Made by a program: the position numbers and the translations under genes | NCBI GenBank assembly: GCA_009746045.1 | Contig: RPFO01000165.1 | Location: 1,949,325 to 1,982,824, forward strand | Length of the DNA: 33,500 nucleotides | DNA from: Mesostigma viride | Lineage: Eukaryota; Streptophyta; Mesostigmatophyceae; Mesostigmatales; Mesostigmataceae | Direction of reading: 5' to 3' | Notes under the pieces: model-generated | Seen by the model: only the letters and a program-made list of their open reading frames with translations | The model's database searches: none | What the model was told of the DNA's origin: nothing | Part shown: positions 10,419-20,085 of the stretch, in pieces | Position numbering within the stretch: the stretch's first letter is position 1 | How the letters are laid out: each line of letters starts with the position of its first letter

Positions 10419-10446
10419 CGTACTATTGGTTTCCGCGGTGCATTTC

Positions 10447-11586
10447 ATGTCGGAAGAAATTCCGGCGCTTGCGCAGTCGCCAAGCCAAGGAGCCGCAGTG
10501 CCGCGGCAGGAGGCAGAAGGACCCCTGTATCCATACAGCCAGCCAGAAACCGCGTCCACGTTTGTGCAAGCTGCGCATTTGGCGAGGGGCTTGGCGCGGG
10601 GAGGCTGGGTCGCTGTTTTCGGCAACTCGGAAGGGCCGTCTGCCAACGACCCTGTAGTGATGCGTGTGCGGGCCACGACTTCTCCGGGGGAGACGAGTCG
10701 TGTGACGGTGGAGCGCTTGATTGCGCTGAGAGACGAGGTTGCGGCACTAATCTACAGCCTTGAGATCGCCTATCAAGGTGGGCACGTTACGCTGCACGGT
10801 TTGGATCTTGCTCGAGAGGCGTTGGGTCAGTTAGTCGCCATCAGCCTTGGTGCCACCCGATTATTCAACCATTGGGTCGCGACGAGTTCCCTCGGTGAGG
10901 GGACGAACGCTTCACATCTCGTGCGTGACGCACAGGTGCGTGAGCAGGACAGCCCCTGGTCCTCGCAAGAAGTGGTAGCTCAAACCTGTGAGCACCTTGT
11001 TAACATTTTGCTTCAAGAATCGCGAGGCCACGCAGATCGGTGGCTTATCACCACGCGTCCTGCCGGCATCTGGTCCACATTAGACACCCCTCGTGTTGTT
11101 GGAGCCCCCGGTGCATACGGTCCGTCGGTGGAAATCGTCACAGGTCGGGAACTGTCCCCACAGGCAGTGCACGACGAGTTCGTCGACCGCCCGTCGGGTG
11201 TTATTGTACGCTCGTCCCAGCAGTTGGACGAGGGAGACGGTTCTGCAGCAGGGTTCTCCGAGCGGCAACGTGCAGATTATCACATCCCGCCGGAGCCGTT
11301 GCACGACTACAGCACCTACGGCCTTGGGGCATACAACGAGCGACGAGGTGGGGGAGGACGCTGGGTGCGTAACGTGGTGTGGGGCAGGCGCCCTAACGAG
11401 AGGAGTGTGCCGTTTGACCAAACCACAGACGGGAGGCCCGTCAGTCGCCTTCTTGGGCCCTATTCTGAGGAGGAGGTGCGAGCTATTCCTCGGGTGAGGA
11501 CGCCGGTGGCTGTCACTGCTGAAGAGCGGGAGAGAGAGGCCGCCGCTGAGGCAGAGCGCGAGGCAGAGGAGCTGCCCGTCGCTTGA
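10447..11586 (+). CDS. Extra ORF between 5' LTR and gag, unknown function
   Basis: An uninterrupted 379-residue frame from ATG 10447 (MSEEIPALAQSP) to TGA 11584-11586, starting 28 bp after the 5' LTR. An upstream TTG at 10426 is also in frame. I recognise no domain. The N-terminal third is low in charge. Residues around 75-130 look helical (ERLIALRDEVAALIYSLEIA). The C-terminus is strongly charged (EEREREAAAEAEREAEE) and could form a coiled coil. There is no zinc knuckle, DxG protease motif or obvious membrane segment. It is followed after 57 bp by the gag start. It is intact while gag is broken, and it sits where Copia elements normally have only a leader. It may be an element-specific accessory protein or a captured gene. 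Confidence 0.65.
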   Translation: MSEEIPALAQSPSQGAAVPRQEAEGPLYPYSQPETASTFVQAAHLARGLARGGWVAVFGNSEGPSANDPVVMRVRATTSPGETSRVTVERLIALRDEVAALIYSLEIAYQGGHVTLHGLDLAREALGQLVAISLGATRLFNHWVATSSLGEGTNASHLVRDAQVREQDSPWSSQEVVAQTCEHLVNILLQESRGHADRWLITTRPAGIWSTLDTPRVVGAPGAYGPSVEIVTGRELSPQAVHDEFVDRPSGVIVRSSQQLDEGDGSAAGFSERQRADYHIPPEPLHDYSTYGLGAYNERRGGGGRWVRNVVWGRRPNERSVPFDQTTDGRPVSRLLGPYSEEEVRAIPRVRTPVAVTAEEREREAAAEAEREAEELPVA

Positions 11587-11643
11587 AGTCCTGTCTTCTT
11601 TTGCATACCCTTGCGTGTTGCAGTGTCGCTTTGTACATAATAT

Positions 11644-14600
11644 AATGTCTCGTGGGAAGGCCGGCGACGGCGACAAAGGCGAGGAGGAGAGGCCTGTGGA
11701 GACGGGCCAGGTGGTGCGAAAGGAGAAGGAGCCCATGGCGGGGGAAGCAATCCCTGCTAGTAACGGTGACAGGAGCAAGAGGCCGCCCGAGGCAAGCGCA
11801 AACATGAGGAGGCGATGGAGGAGGCCAAGCGGGCGCGGGCGGAGTGGCCTTCAGATGCTGTGCTGGTGGCTGGCGGACAACCAACGCTGGAGAAACGTAA
11901 GAGGGACTTGTCCTCTGACGATAATGGTAAGCGTCGTCATGTAGATGTGCCCTCCCCCAACCCTGCTGGCCCAAGTGGTGTCGTAACTGTGACGCCCGCT
12001 GTGGCTGGTGTCGCTGCTGTGACGGCCCCTGTGGCTGAGACAGTTAGGGCGTTGCCGGGGTCGAGGCCTCACATGAGCGCAGTGTCCGTCATGAATGGCC
12101 AAAAGCCTCTCTGTCCGCCATTAGCGCAGGAAGCACTAGATAAATGGCTTGAGGACATGGAGCTAGTGGTGCTCTCTGTGGATCCCACTGTGAATCTAGT
12201 GCAAGTCTTTCATTCCTCAACATGCAACCGGGATTCCTCTGAACGTGTGCGAGAAAAGACTAGGGTGGCTGTGAAGGACAAGCTCACCTGGGCTCAGTTC
12301 CTGGAGGGACTGAGGGAGGAGTTTTCAGATAAGGTCTTAACCCCTAAATGGTCTGAGATCCTGCCGATAAATCGGCTGGATCTTCACAATTTTGCAAACC
12401 AGATGCCATCCAACCTACCCATATCCAATGGCTGTCCTTGGGGGCCAAGCATGTCCATGAGTTGCCCTTCGGGTTGGTATATCACAACCTCACATATATG
12501 CAGGGTAGGCCATGTATAACTGCCGTCAAAGTCAGGGGGGTCAAGACGCGCGTTTTCATTTTTGGTAGAATGTGCATTTTGAATTATGTTATAAGACCTA
12601 GGCACCTACAACTTCAGGGATGATAAACAATTAGTTGCTGAACAGTTTGAGCCATTGGGGTCATCATTTGGGTGGGTATACCAGCAGTTACACCCAGTAC
12701 AGCCCATAGGGGTACCGTTGGTAAAAAGCAACCAAGGGGGTAGGGGTGGGCATACTACCGACTAATATGGCCACCAACCATGCCAAACAATACATTTCCC
12801 TTCCACAATGATGGGGAAACATAACTGCATCATCACACTGCCCTTACATGGCACCTATGTGCAGGTGCCACCTTGTCCATGCACGTAGGTAACGTGGTAC
12901 GGATACCCTATGCAAGGCATGCATTCTAGGAGGCAGCCACCAACAAACTAGTGATGTCGAGCCTATTTCAGCCTGCCCTAGCAAGGATATAAACTAGGCC
13001 TAAGCTGCTATAGCTTGCCAGGTGATGGCCAGCACACCTGGTGGCACATGCTGTCAATGGGAAGCTTTTACTCACCAGTTGCGTGCTTGATGATGCCACA
13101 GAGACCAGCCAACTGCCTCACACTCATGCAATATGTATATGGGAAATGTATAACAAACATATATGGAGGTATTCAAACCCATACAGCCTCTAAAACTTAT
13201 CACCATCACCCTGTGGCAGGTCAACTGACTGAGGGAAGCATCTAAGAAGGGTGTTTTAGAAAGGGGCCAGTCCAGGGTCAAGAAAGAGCATGAATAATGC
13301 AAAAAGAATGTGCTACACAAGCTAGAACGTATATATAAACGTCAAACATCGATAGGAAAACGATTCTTGAGCTTTACCAGGCATGGATGGCGTTACCTTG
13401 GCCCAGGCGGTGGCCGCAAAATGGCGCATTTCGGCACACCAAAGTTGTGCAGCATGGTCGCTGGATTCGGCGATTTCTGGCCACCCTTGCACGTTTACGA
13501 CTACTATGTATCATAAAAAGTACAAAGAAACCAATATATCCCTTAAAATACGCCGTAAAGGTATTGCTGTCAACGTTTCTATCGTCCGGCCTGATCGCAG
13601 TTTTTTCCAGCAAGAACGCTGCCGACACCTATCAAATGGCATTCCCGCGAACCAAAAATTGGCCAGTATGATCTTTAGGACGTATAAAATCAATATCCTA
13701 AGTTTGGTCAGAAAATTCGAACGCAAACGTAAATGCCATGCGTGGGCGCAAGCCGCCATGGCCAGGTCGTCGTTTTCCGGAATGCACGTTGTACGTGGAA
13801 AAGTACCCTGACCCCTTGTACTTTGACCGGCCAGAACACCTCTATAACTTTGTCAAAAGTATGCAAACCCTAGTACCATGCTGTGAAGAATTTTATAAAC
13901 TTTCGATCTTCTCAGCTAAACGTTTCCTAATTCTCAATAGATTTCGCGGCATCTGGTCCCCCGAGAAGGGGCCGATGCATCGGCTGGAACTCGATTTTTG
14001 GCGGAAAATCGGCAGCAAGACCATTTAGGGGTTAAACCTCACAAACTACTATAAACACCAGTATGACACGTTCGAGATCCGCATTGGCCCTATTGCAGAG
14101 GAGTGGGCCAGGCTCAACCGTATCAGAGACAAGGGGGCCAAGTATGGCTTCCTGGTCACAGATAGAGCCCTGGCAGACTATTTCCTGGACCGAATGGGGT
14201 TGAGTGTGGATGGGAGGAACAGTGCCCGCATGTTTCTGAACCAGACAGATGGGTCCTTGCGTGCTCTAGAACTGGTTATCCTTAGTATCAGGAAGCCAGA
14301 CCCTGCCTGCAAAGCCATTCAGTCCCACGGCAGCAATGCCACCTCCGCTGCACAGGCCCAAGGTGATGTCCCCGGGTACCCAGCCCGTGGTGGGGCAAGG
14401 CCTAACAAGCGTAGGCGCTTCAGGCGCCAGAGGAATGGGGCTCAGGGTGGCAAGGGTGCAGGTTCCCAAGGAGGGGTTGGGAGCCAGCAAGCTGGTGGTC
14501 AGCAGGGTAAGGGTGGCCAAGGGCAAGGCAAGGGCCAAGCTCAAGGCAACCAGGGCAAGCAGGGTGGGCAGTCTCAGGGAGGCCAGGGGAAGCCTGGCAA

Positions 14601-14730
14601 GGGTGGGGCTGGGTCTGGGAAGAAGGGTGGAGCATGCTTTGTGTGTGGCAAGGAAGGTCACTGGCGTCGTGAGTGCCCTGACAGGAAGGCCAAGCCTGCT
14701 GGGGCAGGGGGCCAGTCTGGGCAGCAGTGA
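11644..14730 (+). pseudogene. Gag of copy B, split by a piggyBac-like insertion
   Basis: The likely start is the ATG at 11644 (MSRGKAGDGDKG). A single-base frame change near 11780-11795 leads into frame 1 (KRKHEEAMEEAKRARAEW), which runs to 12340. After the insertion at 12341-14031 the same frame resumes at 14036 (NLTNYYKHQYDTFEIRIGP) and ends at TGA 14728-14730. Joining the two across a single TTAA keeps the frame. The C-terminus is very rich in Gly, Gln and Lys and ends with a CCHC zinc knuckle, CFVCGKEGHWRREC (14635-14676), which binds nucleic acid in gag proteins. The joined protein would be about 460 residues. The insertion and the indel mean this copy cannot make normal gag. Confidence 0.8.
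12341..14031. mobile_element. piggyBac-like non-autonomous element in gag, 1.69 kb
   Basis: Its inverted ends start CCCCTAAATGGTCT (12341-12354) and end with the reverse complement at 14018-14031. A further block, CTGCCGAT, is shared a few bases inward. It is flanked by TTAA at 12337-12340 and 14032-14035. TTAA duplication with CCC-starting ends is typical of the piggyBac superfamily. Gag is in frame across the empty site. The interior is AT-rich with only short frames in all directions and no recognisable transposase, so it is non-autonomous. No other gene is seen in this 1.7-kb stretch. Confidence 0.85.
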
Positions 14731-15115
14731 CTAGCTACATCATCCCCTGTAAATAGTCAATCACCCCTTGGGGAAGGTGTGCTGGATGTACATAAGGACG
14801 GGGGTGTGCCCCTTGTGCAGCACCAAGGGTGTAAAGATGTTGTTCTTCCACTGGATTGCAATAACAATGCTGCAGCTGAATTCCCTATGCCTCATGCAGG
14901 TGGTGGGTCTCCAGCAGGTGCTGGCCTGGAGGGCCAAGGACCTTGCTGGAAGGGCCTGGAGCGGTCCAGGGTGCAGGGCCTGGCTTGGGGCGTCAGGATG
15001 GCCTGCAGGGAAGCCCTGGAACCTCAGGAGTGGATCATGTGTCCCCACACACGGTTCAGACGTCTCGCCAGGTCAGTACTGAGAGAGTGCTGAGCTATGC
15101 TGAGGCTGGCCATAG
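14731..15115 (+). other. Spacer between gag and integrase in copy B
   Basis: All three forward frames are broken here. None contains a D-S/T-G-A protease motif. The last part of frame 0 (VLSYAEAGHS, about 15085-15110) looks like the lead-in to the integrase zinc-binding region that continues in frame 2 at 15116. A frame change near 15110 is therefore likely. In ordinary Copia elements this is where the protease would sit. Confidence 0.6.
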
Positions 15116-16669
15116 TTGCATCACATGTTTGGGCATTCTGGGCAGGCAGCAATGTTTGCTTGGAAGCTAGGTAGGGAGCCTTTGTGGGAGGCATGCCAGG
15201 CTGCTGCTGAGAACTGTGGTTGCCAGGAGAATGCTGTTCACCCACCTCAGTCCCATGCTAGGGAGCCTGCTAGGGAGCGTGGCGACATCCAGATGGATAT
15301 CCAGCATATCAGGGGCTTGTATATATTGGTGGGGGTGGACAGGTTCAGTAGATATAGACTGATAGACGTTCTGCCTGGTATGCAGGAGCACCACTTGTTG
15401 TTGGGTATGAAGGCCCTGATCCCAGGCTTTGGGGTGTGCAAGAGTGTGCAGGCAGACTTGCAGTTTGACTGTTTGCTCAAGCATCAAGACCAGCTGCCTT
15501 GTAAGCTGGTAGTAGTCCCCAGGGAGAGTCATGGGCAGCAAGGGGCTGTAGAGAGGTCCATACGTGAGGTGAAGACAGTGGTGCTAGCAGCAGAGTCAGT
15601 GCCGCTTGTGGCATCTGCCTTAGAGAGGGCAGCCTGGTGTAAGGGGATAGAAGAGCAGCTGAACCACAGGGTTAATTATTACTTTGATGGTGTGGCTGTC
15701 TCTCCCCTGGCCCTGCAGTATAGCTTACTGCCTGAGAACGTGGTGCAGGCCAGTCTTAGGAAGGCAGACAGGTTATTTGCCCAGCTGAGACGTAAGGACA
15801 AGAACTGGAATGTGCTGAGGCCTCAGGTGGGGCTGAAGGTCAGGATGTGGAAGGAACCATCTATTCCAGGCAAGCGGGGGAAGTGGCAGGATGGGGTTGT
15901 CACTCGTGTGGAGGAAGCTAACAGATCTTGCCTGGTGGCTTTGGAAAAGGATCCAAGGCACGTGTACAGGTTGTCCTGGGCTCATGTCAAGGAAAGAAGG
16001 CCACATGCAATCTGGCCTGCAGACGGGCCAGGCCCTCCCAGCTGGGTTGAGGAGCCAGGCCAGAGCCAGGCAGCAGCAGCTAACAATCCTCTGGTGGTGG
16101 ATGATGGTCTGTCCCTGCTGGAAGATGACGAGCAGGAGGCTGCTGAAGCAACTGTCACAAGGCCAGAGGGGACGGGGCAGCCACCTAAGGCCCGGGGGCC
16201 TCTCATGGCGGACGTCATCCGAGCACTCATGCGCAGCAAACATGATCCCAAGGTATCCAAGCTCACGGGGTGGGGGTCGTGCTGGGCAGCTACAATGGAG
16301 GTAGATACCAACTCACAGGTGTCTGTCATCAGGGAAGAGGATGCTGTAGGCTTACAGATGTCCCATCCCAGTTGCCTTGCTGTGTCTGATTTCTCAGGAA
16401 AGGTGTCCATGAAGATCCTTGGGGAAGTGAGTGTGCCTATCTTAGGGGTGCCCACCACGTTCTGTGTGGTAGAGGGCTATCAGGGGCCTGCCATTCTGGG
16501 TCAGAACTTCTTGTGCATGCCAGGGGTTACTTTGACCTCTGATGAGTTGGCACTAGAAGGCAGGGGCAGCCTCCCCCTTGAAAGATATCACTATTCCCAG
16601 GGTCTTGCAGTGGCGGTGAAGGCTGTTAGAGTCAGCCAGCTGAGGGTCCTCAAGGTCAGGAGCCCATAG
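15116..16669 (+). CDS. Integrase followed by retropepsin-like protease (pol part 1, copy B)
   Basis: An open frame of 517 codons bounded by a stop at 15113-15115 and TAG at 16667-16669. The first ATG is at 15125, but translation probably comes from an upstream fusion. Residues 3-36 hold the zinc-binding pattern (HHMFGH ... CGC). The integrase core follows: D61 (QMDIQ), D114 (QADLQF) and E146 (GAVERSIRE). An SH3-like C-terminal region (VGLKVRMW ... WQDGVVTRV) spans about 235-300. An acidic linker runs from about 310 to 350. Residues about 392-480 look like a retropepsin: EVDTNSQVSVI, with Asp397 and DTN in place of DTG, then VSVPILG and AILGQNFL at 459-466. The integrase would insert the DNA copy, and the protease would cut the polyprotein. 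Protease after integrase is unusual. Asn in place of the Gly may weaken activity. Confidence 0.8.
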   Translation: MHHMFGHSGQAAMFAWKLGREPLWEACQAAAENCGCQENAVHPPQSHAREPARERGDIQMDIQHIRGLYILVGVDRFSRYRLIDVLPGMQEHHLLLGMKALIPGFGVCKSVQADLQFDCLLKHQDQLPCKLVVVPRESHGQQGAVERSIREVKTVVLAAESVPLVASALERAAWCKGIEEQLNHRVNYYFDGVAVSPLALQYSLLPENVVQASLRKADRLFAQLRRKDKNWNVLRPQVGLKVRMWKEPSIPGKRGKWQDGVVTRVEEANRSCLVALEKDPRHVYRLSWAHVKERRPHAIWPADGPGPPSWVEEPGQSQAAAANNPLVVDDGLSLLEDDEQEAAEATVTRPEGTGQPPKARGPLMADVIRALMRSKHDPKVSKLTGWGSCWAATMEVDTNSQVSVIREEDAVGLQMSHPSCLAVSDFSGKVSMKILGEVSVPILGVPTTFCVVEGYQGPAILGQNFLCMPGVTLTSDELALEGRGSLPLERYHYSQGLAVAVKAVRVSQLRVLKVRSP

Positions 16670-18297
16670 CTGAGGACCTGTTGATCATCCCAACCACCTT
16701 TGATCCACGGCAGTTAGGGGTAAACAGGTACCAGATAGCTGCTCACAGTCCTATTCCCTGGCGCCAGCTAGTCGAGATGATGCAAAGCCCCAAGATGGCT
16801 AAGGCATGGACTCTTGGCTTTGTTGCTTCTGGGCATGAGTGGATAGTTTCCAACTGTGCAGAACCTGTGGATGAGCTGCCAGAAGTTCACCAGCTGCTCA
16901 GATTGATGTTTGTCCTCAAGCTCAAGGAGGTAGATGGTGTCCAGGTGCCACATGTCAGACCAGTTGTAACCGAGTATCATGGCACTGGCCAGTTGTTAGA
17001 TGAGGAGCTCTATACTCCAGGGATGCTGCATGACACGTGGAGGATTCTGCTGTGTATATTTCTGTCTTTTCTGGTTAAGGGTGTGCCCTATAGCTCTGTG
17101 CTGATTGATTTCAAGAGGGCTTTTCTCAAGGGTGACCAAGATCAGGCTAGGCAGACTTGGAGAGATATCCCTCCTTTCTTTGTGACTGTACCTGCTGTAT
17201 GGAGAGCAGAGATAAAGGCCAGGTACCTGAGAATTCTGAAAGGGTTGGAAGGTCTCAGGTCCAGTCCCATTATCTGGAGAAAGAGCCTAGAGAAATTCTT
17301 GAAGAATACTTGTGGGTTTTCTGTGTCTCCAGTGGATCCCTGTTTGTTCCAAGGGTCCCACAATGGCCTTCCTGTCTTTGCCTCACTGCATGGTGATGAC
17401 CTGCATCTCATAGGTCCACCAGACTGGGTTGAGGCTGTTTTGGCTAAGATCCAGAAGCGGTTTGAGCTGGGTAAGATACAGCACATGGTGGAGAATGAGC
17501 CTATGGTCTTCTGTGGCATGCAGGCTACGTTGTTCCAAGCCAAGGGCTCGTGGTTCATCAGGATGGAGGGTGGTAAGGACTACCCACAGCAGATTGTAGA
17601 TGCATTGCAGGAGCCCATCACGCAGGCTAGGTGTGCTACCATCAGGGGCATGCTGGCATGGCTTGCAAGTATATGTGCCCCTGACTTGCTGGTTTTGAGT
17701 CGACTTACTGATTCCCAGCTGGTTGAGGTGGGTGCTGAGAGTGTGGTGCAGGCTGTCATGATGTCTCCCCCTCTTATACTGGGTCCTGTGGATTTGTACA
17801 AGCCCCTTGACATGGTTCTCTATGTGGACAGTTCTATGGACAATAGGAAGGTCACAGAGGTCAGGGGCAGGGCAGCAGCATTAGTTACCCTGGAGCAAGA
17901 TCACACCTCACTTGTTACCTGGTACAGTCGGTTGCAGAACAGGGTTACACCCAGCAGTGATATTGCTGAGTGCAGGGCAATCTGTGAAGGGCTGCATACT
18001 GCTCTTTACCTGAGGGAGCTCTTTTACCAGCTTTGTCAAGTGGCTTCCTGTAGGTTGCAGCTGCACACACTGGTGAGGACTGATAGCATGGGCATGGTGC
18101 AATTTGTGCACAGGCAGCTGGCCAGGAGCAGGGACCTTGACTACTTGTTGCTCAAGGAGATGTCCTACCTAGCTCACATTGAACATGTGCCTGGTGTGGA
18201 TAACCCTGCAGATGCCCTCACCAAACTGGAGGAGAAGGCGGAGCGGCAGTACCCCCTGCTCCGTGGGCTCATGGACCCCTTGCACGGGCGGCCATAG
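16630..18297 (+). CDS. Copia-type reverse transcriptase and RNase H (pol part 2, copy B)
   Basis: This frame opens after a stop at 16627-16629 and runs to TAG 18295-18297. It overlaps the end of the integrase-protease frame by about 40 bases. Counting from the TTG at 16681, the RT carries the first catalytic Asp at 143 (LIDFKRAFLKGD), the GLRSSPIIWRKSLEKFL segment at about 191-207, and HGDD at 237-240 where Copia RTs normally have YVDD. RNase H follows with D383 (YVDSSMD), E430 (DIAECRA), D468 (RTDSMG) and D507 (GVDNPADALTK). The enzyme would copy element RNA and remove the template. The frame is intact. Linkage to part 1 needs a shift of reading frame, either programmed or a mutation. Confidence 0.88.
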   Translation, partial: SQPAEGPQGQEPIAEDLLIIPTTFDPRQLGVNRYQIAAHSPIPWRQLVEMMQSPKMAKAWTLGFVASGHEWIVSNCAEPVDELPEVHQLLRLMFVLKLKEVDGVQVPHVRPVVTEYHGTGQLLDEELYTPGMLHDTWRILLCIFLSFLVKGVPYSSVLIDFKRAFLKGDQDQARQTWRDIPPFFVTVPAVWRAEIKARYLRILKGLEGLRSSPIIWRKSLEKFLKNTCGFSVSPVDPCLFQGSHNGLPVFASLHGDDLHLIGPPDWVEAVLAKIQKRFELGKIQHMVENEPMVFCGMQATLFQAKGSWFIRMEGGKDYPQQIVDALQEPITQARCATIRGMLAWLASICAPDLLVLSRLTDSQLVEVGAESVVQAVMMSPPLILGPVDLYKPLDMVLYVDSSMDNRKVTEVRGRAAALVTLEQDHTSLVTWYSRLQNRVTPSSDIAECRAICEGLHTALYLRELFYQLCQVASCRLQLHTLVRTDSMGMVQFVHRQLARSRDLDYLLLKEMSYLAHIEHVPGVDNPADALTKLEEKAERQYPLLRGLMDPLHGRP

Positions 18298-18516
18298 AGA
18301 CCAGGCCTTGCTTCAGCTTGGGTGTCCCCGGTGGGTTGTTTGACCAAAGTGCCACGTGGTGACTGGTGCTTGGTGGTTGACAACTGGTCCTTCAGGGTTA
18401 GGTACACCCTCCTGGACAGGAGTTGGTGTGGAATGTCACTCCTACCAGCTGAGAATCATGCCTGGCCCTCCCCAAGGGGTTCAGAAGAGTCACCACACTA
18501 GGAACTCGGCTTTGAG

Positions 18517-18846
18517 AATGGGTGAGAAATTGTGAGAAAAAGGGTGAGAAAGGTGAGAAAAAGGGTGAGAAATGGGTGAGAATGGGTGAGAAAGGTGAGA
18601 AAAAAGGGTGAGAATGGGGTGAGAATGGGTGAGAAAACACGTTTCTCACCCGGGTGAGATTGCCCCAAAAAGGTGAAAAAAGGGGAAAAACGTGAGAAAA
18701 ATCTCAAAAAACAGGACATGAGATAAGTGAGAAAAACGGGAGGTGTGAAACGTGAGAAAAGTGAGAAAATCAGGACGTGAGAAAAGTGAGAAAAGTGAGA
18801 AAAACAGGACGTGAGAAAAGTGAGAAAAGTGAGAAAACACAGCGCT
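18517..18846 (+). repeat. Left subterminal GTGAGAAA array
   Basis: About twenty copies of GTGAGAA with one to four following A residues are packed into 330 bp. They are mostly in one orientation, with one TTCTCACCC inversion near 18643. By analogy with other CACTA elements these are likely binding sites for an element-encoded protein. Confidence 0.85.
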
Positions 18847-20085
18847 GAAAAACACACCCATAATGCAATATGCTGGCAGCAGACACATGCATGCAGTGCC
18901 AGTAACAACCGCTGTTCAAAACAGCACGAACAATAATGATTTTTTCATTAAATGTTTGAATAATTTTAATGTTTACAGCTGCAAGAACCCGTTGATTCAA
19001 CTATTCAACACTGTTATGGCGTTATGTACATCTTCGGCATTCAAATATGCCTTTTCAACACAGTCTGTTATGGCGTTATGACATCTTCGGCATTCAATGC
19101 CTGTTCAACACAGTCTGTTATGGCGTTATGACATCTTTCGCATTCAATGCCTATCATCAAATACTATATGGTAGCTAGCTAAAAAGCGGGCCGGTCGACA
19201 GGGCGTCACATGCTGACTTGAAAGTGGAACCGCTTGCATTTTACTCTCGTGGTCCCTGCAAGAAATAAAGCAAACCGACACAATATACGCAAGAGGAAAA
19301 GAAATCAGATCCTTGACATAGATGTAAGCGTTCTACAAGGATCTTGAGCTCAGCACCACCTAAAAATCCATGCAGCAAATGTGTATGGCAAATCATAATT
19401 CCATCAACATACAATTCTACACATCCATGCATGCAAGAGGCCGGGGGAAAAAAAACAGGCCCTTGCAGATAAACATCTATACCTTCAAATGCCAAAATAA
19501 TGACACCTATAATTCCCCCTAAAATGAAAGCAGTGCAAGAGACAAAAAAGACATCAGATCCTTGACATAGACATCACCATTCTACAAGGAAGAGCTCACC
19601 AGCACCTAACGGTCCATGCAGCAAATGTGTAGAACCCAACACTCACTCTTATGGCAAAGCAGCCCCATGTGGCAAGGCAGCACCATACACATGAATCACA
19701 CCATGCGCCAGATGTCACACGAGCAAGGCACAACGTTGTCGTCGGATCAGAAAGCAACAAACGTGAAAACGCTAGCGGCCCAAATCTGAGATTCCGCGGA
19801 ACACAGAAAATAAGAAAGCTCAGAAGCTACCAGCAAGGGATCGAACATATGACCTTTGGCATGATTTCGCGGCTGTGTGAGTCTCCTGATCCGAAGGCAT
19901 CTCACTTAATTAACGTTTCGAAACAGCCAAACTGCGGAAAATCTCTTACCGGAGAGAGTTGCCAATATCAAGGAGACAACCAGCGCAGGCCAGAAATCGG
20001 GAGAATCCGGACCATGGTAGCTCGAGCCTGCCGTTATCTTGTCCGCGTTTTCGAGTCGTGCAGGATTATGAATATGAATGGAGAT
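18847..20085. repeat. Internal noncoding part of the CACTA element with tandem and direct repeats
   Basis: A 50-bp unit (TTCAACACAGTCTGTTATGG and onward) occurs three times at 19004-19152. A unit of about 97 bp containing ATCAGATCCTTGACATAGA and CCATGCAGCAAATGTGT occurs at 19289-19385 and 19535-19630, with a weaker fragment near 19433. The only longer frame here (19651-20097, 148 codons) has no recognisable features, and I do not call it a gene. Confidence 0.75.

Noticed and set aside
10427-10444. Primer binding site TGGTTTCCGCGGTGC after the 5' LTR
   Set aside because: It lies 8 bp from the LTR end, and I could not match it to a specific tRNA 3' end. Elements of this type can also use internal tRNA segments.
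13310-14028. Frames of 90 to 142 codons inside the piggyBac-like element at 12341-14031
   Set aside because: They overlap one another in different frames and show no transposase features.
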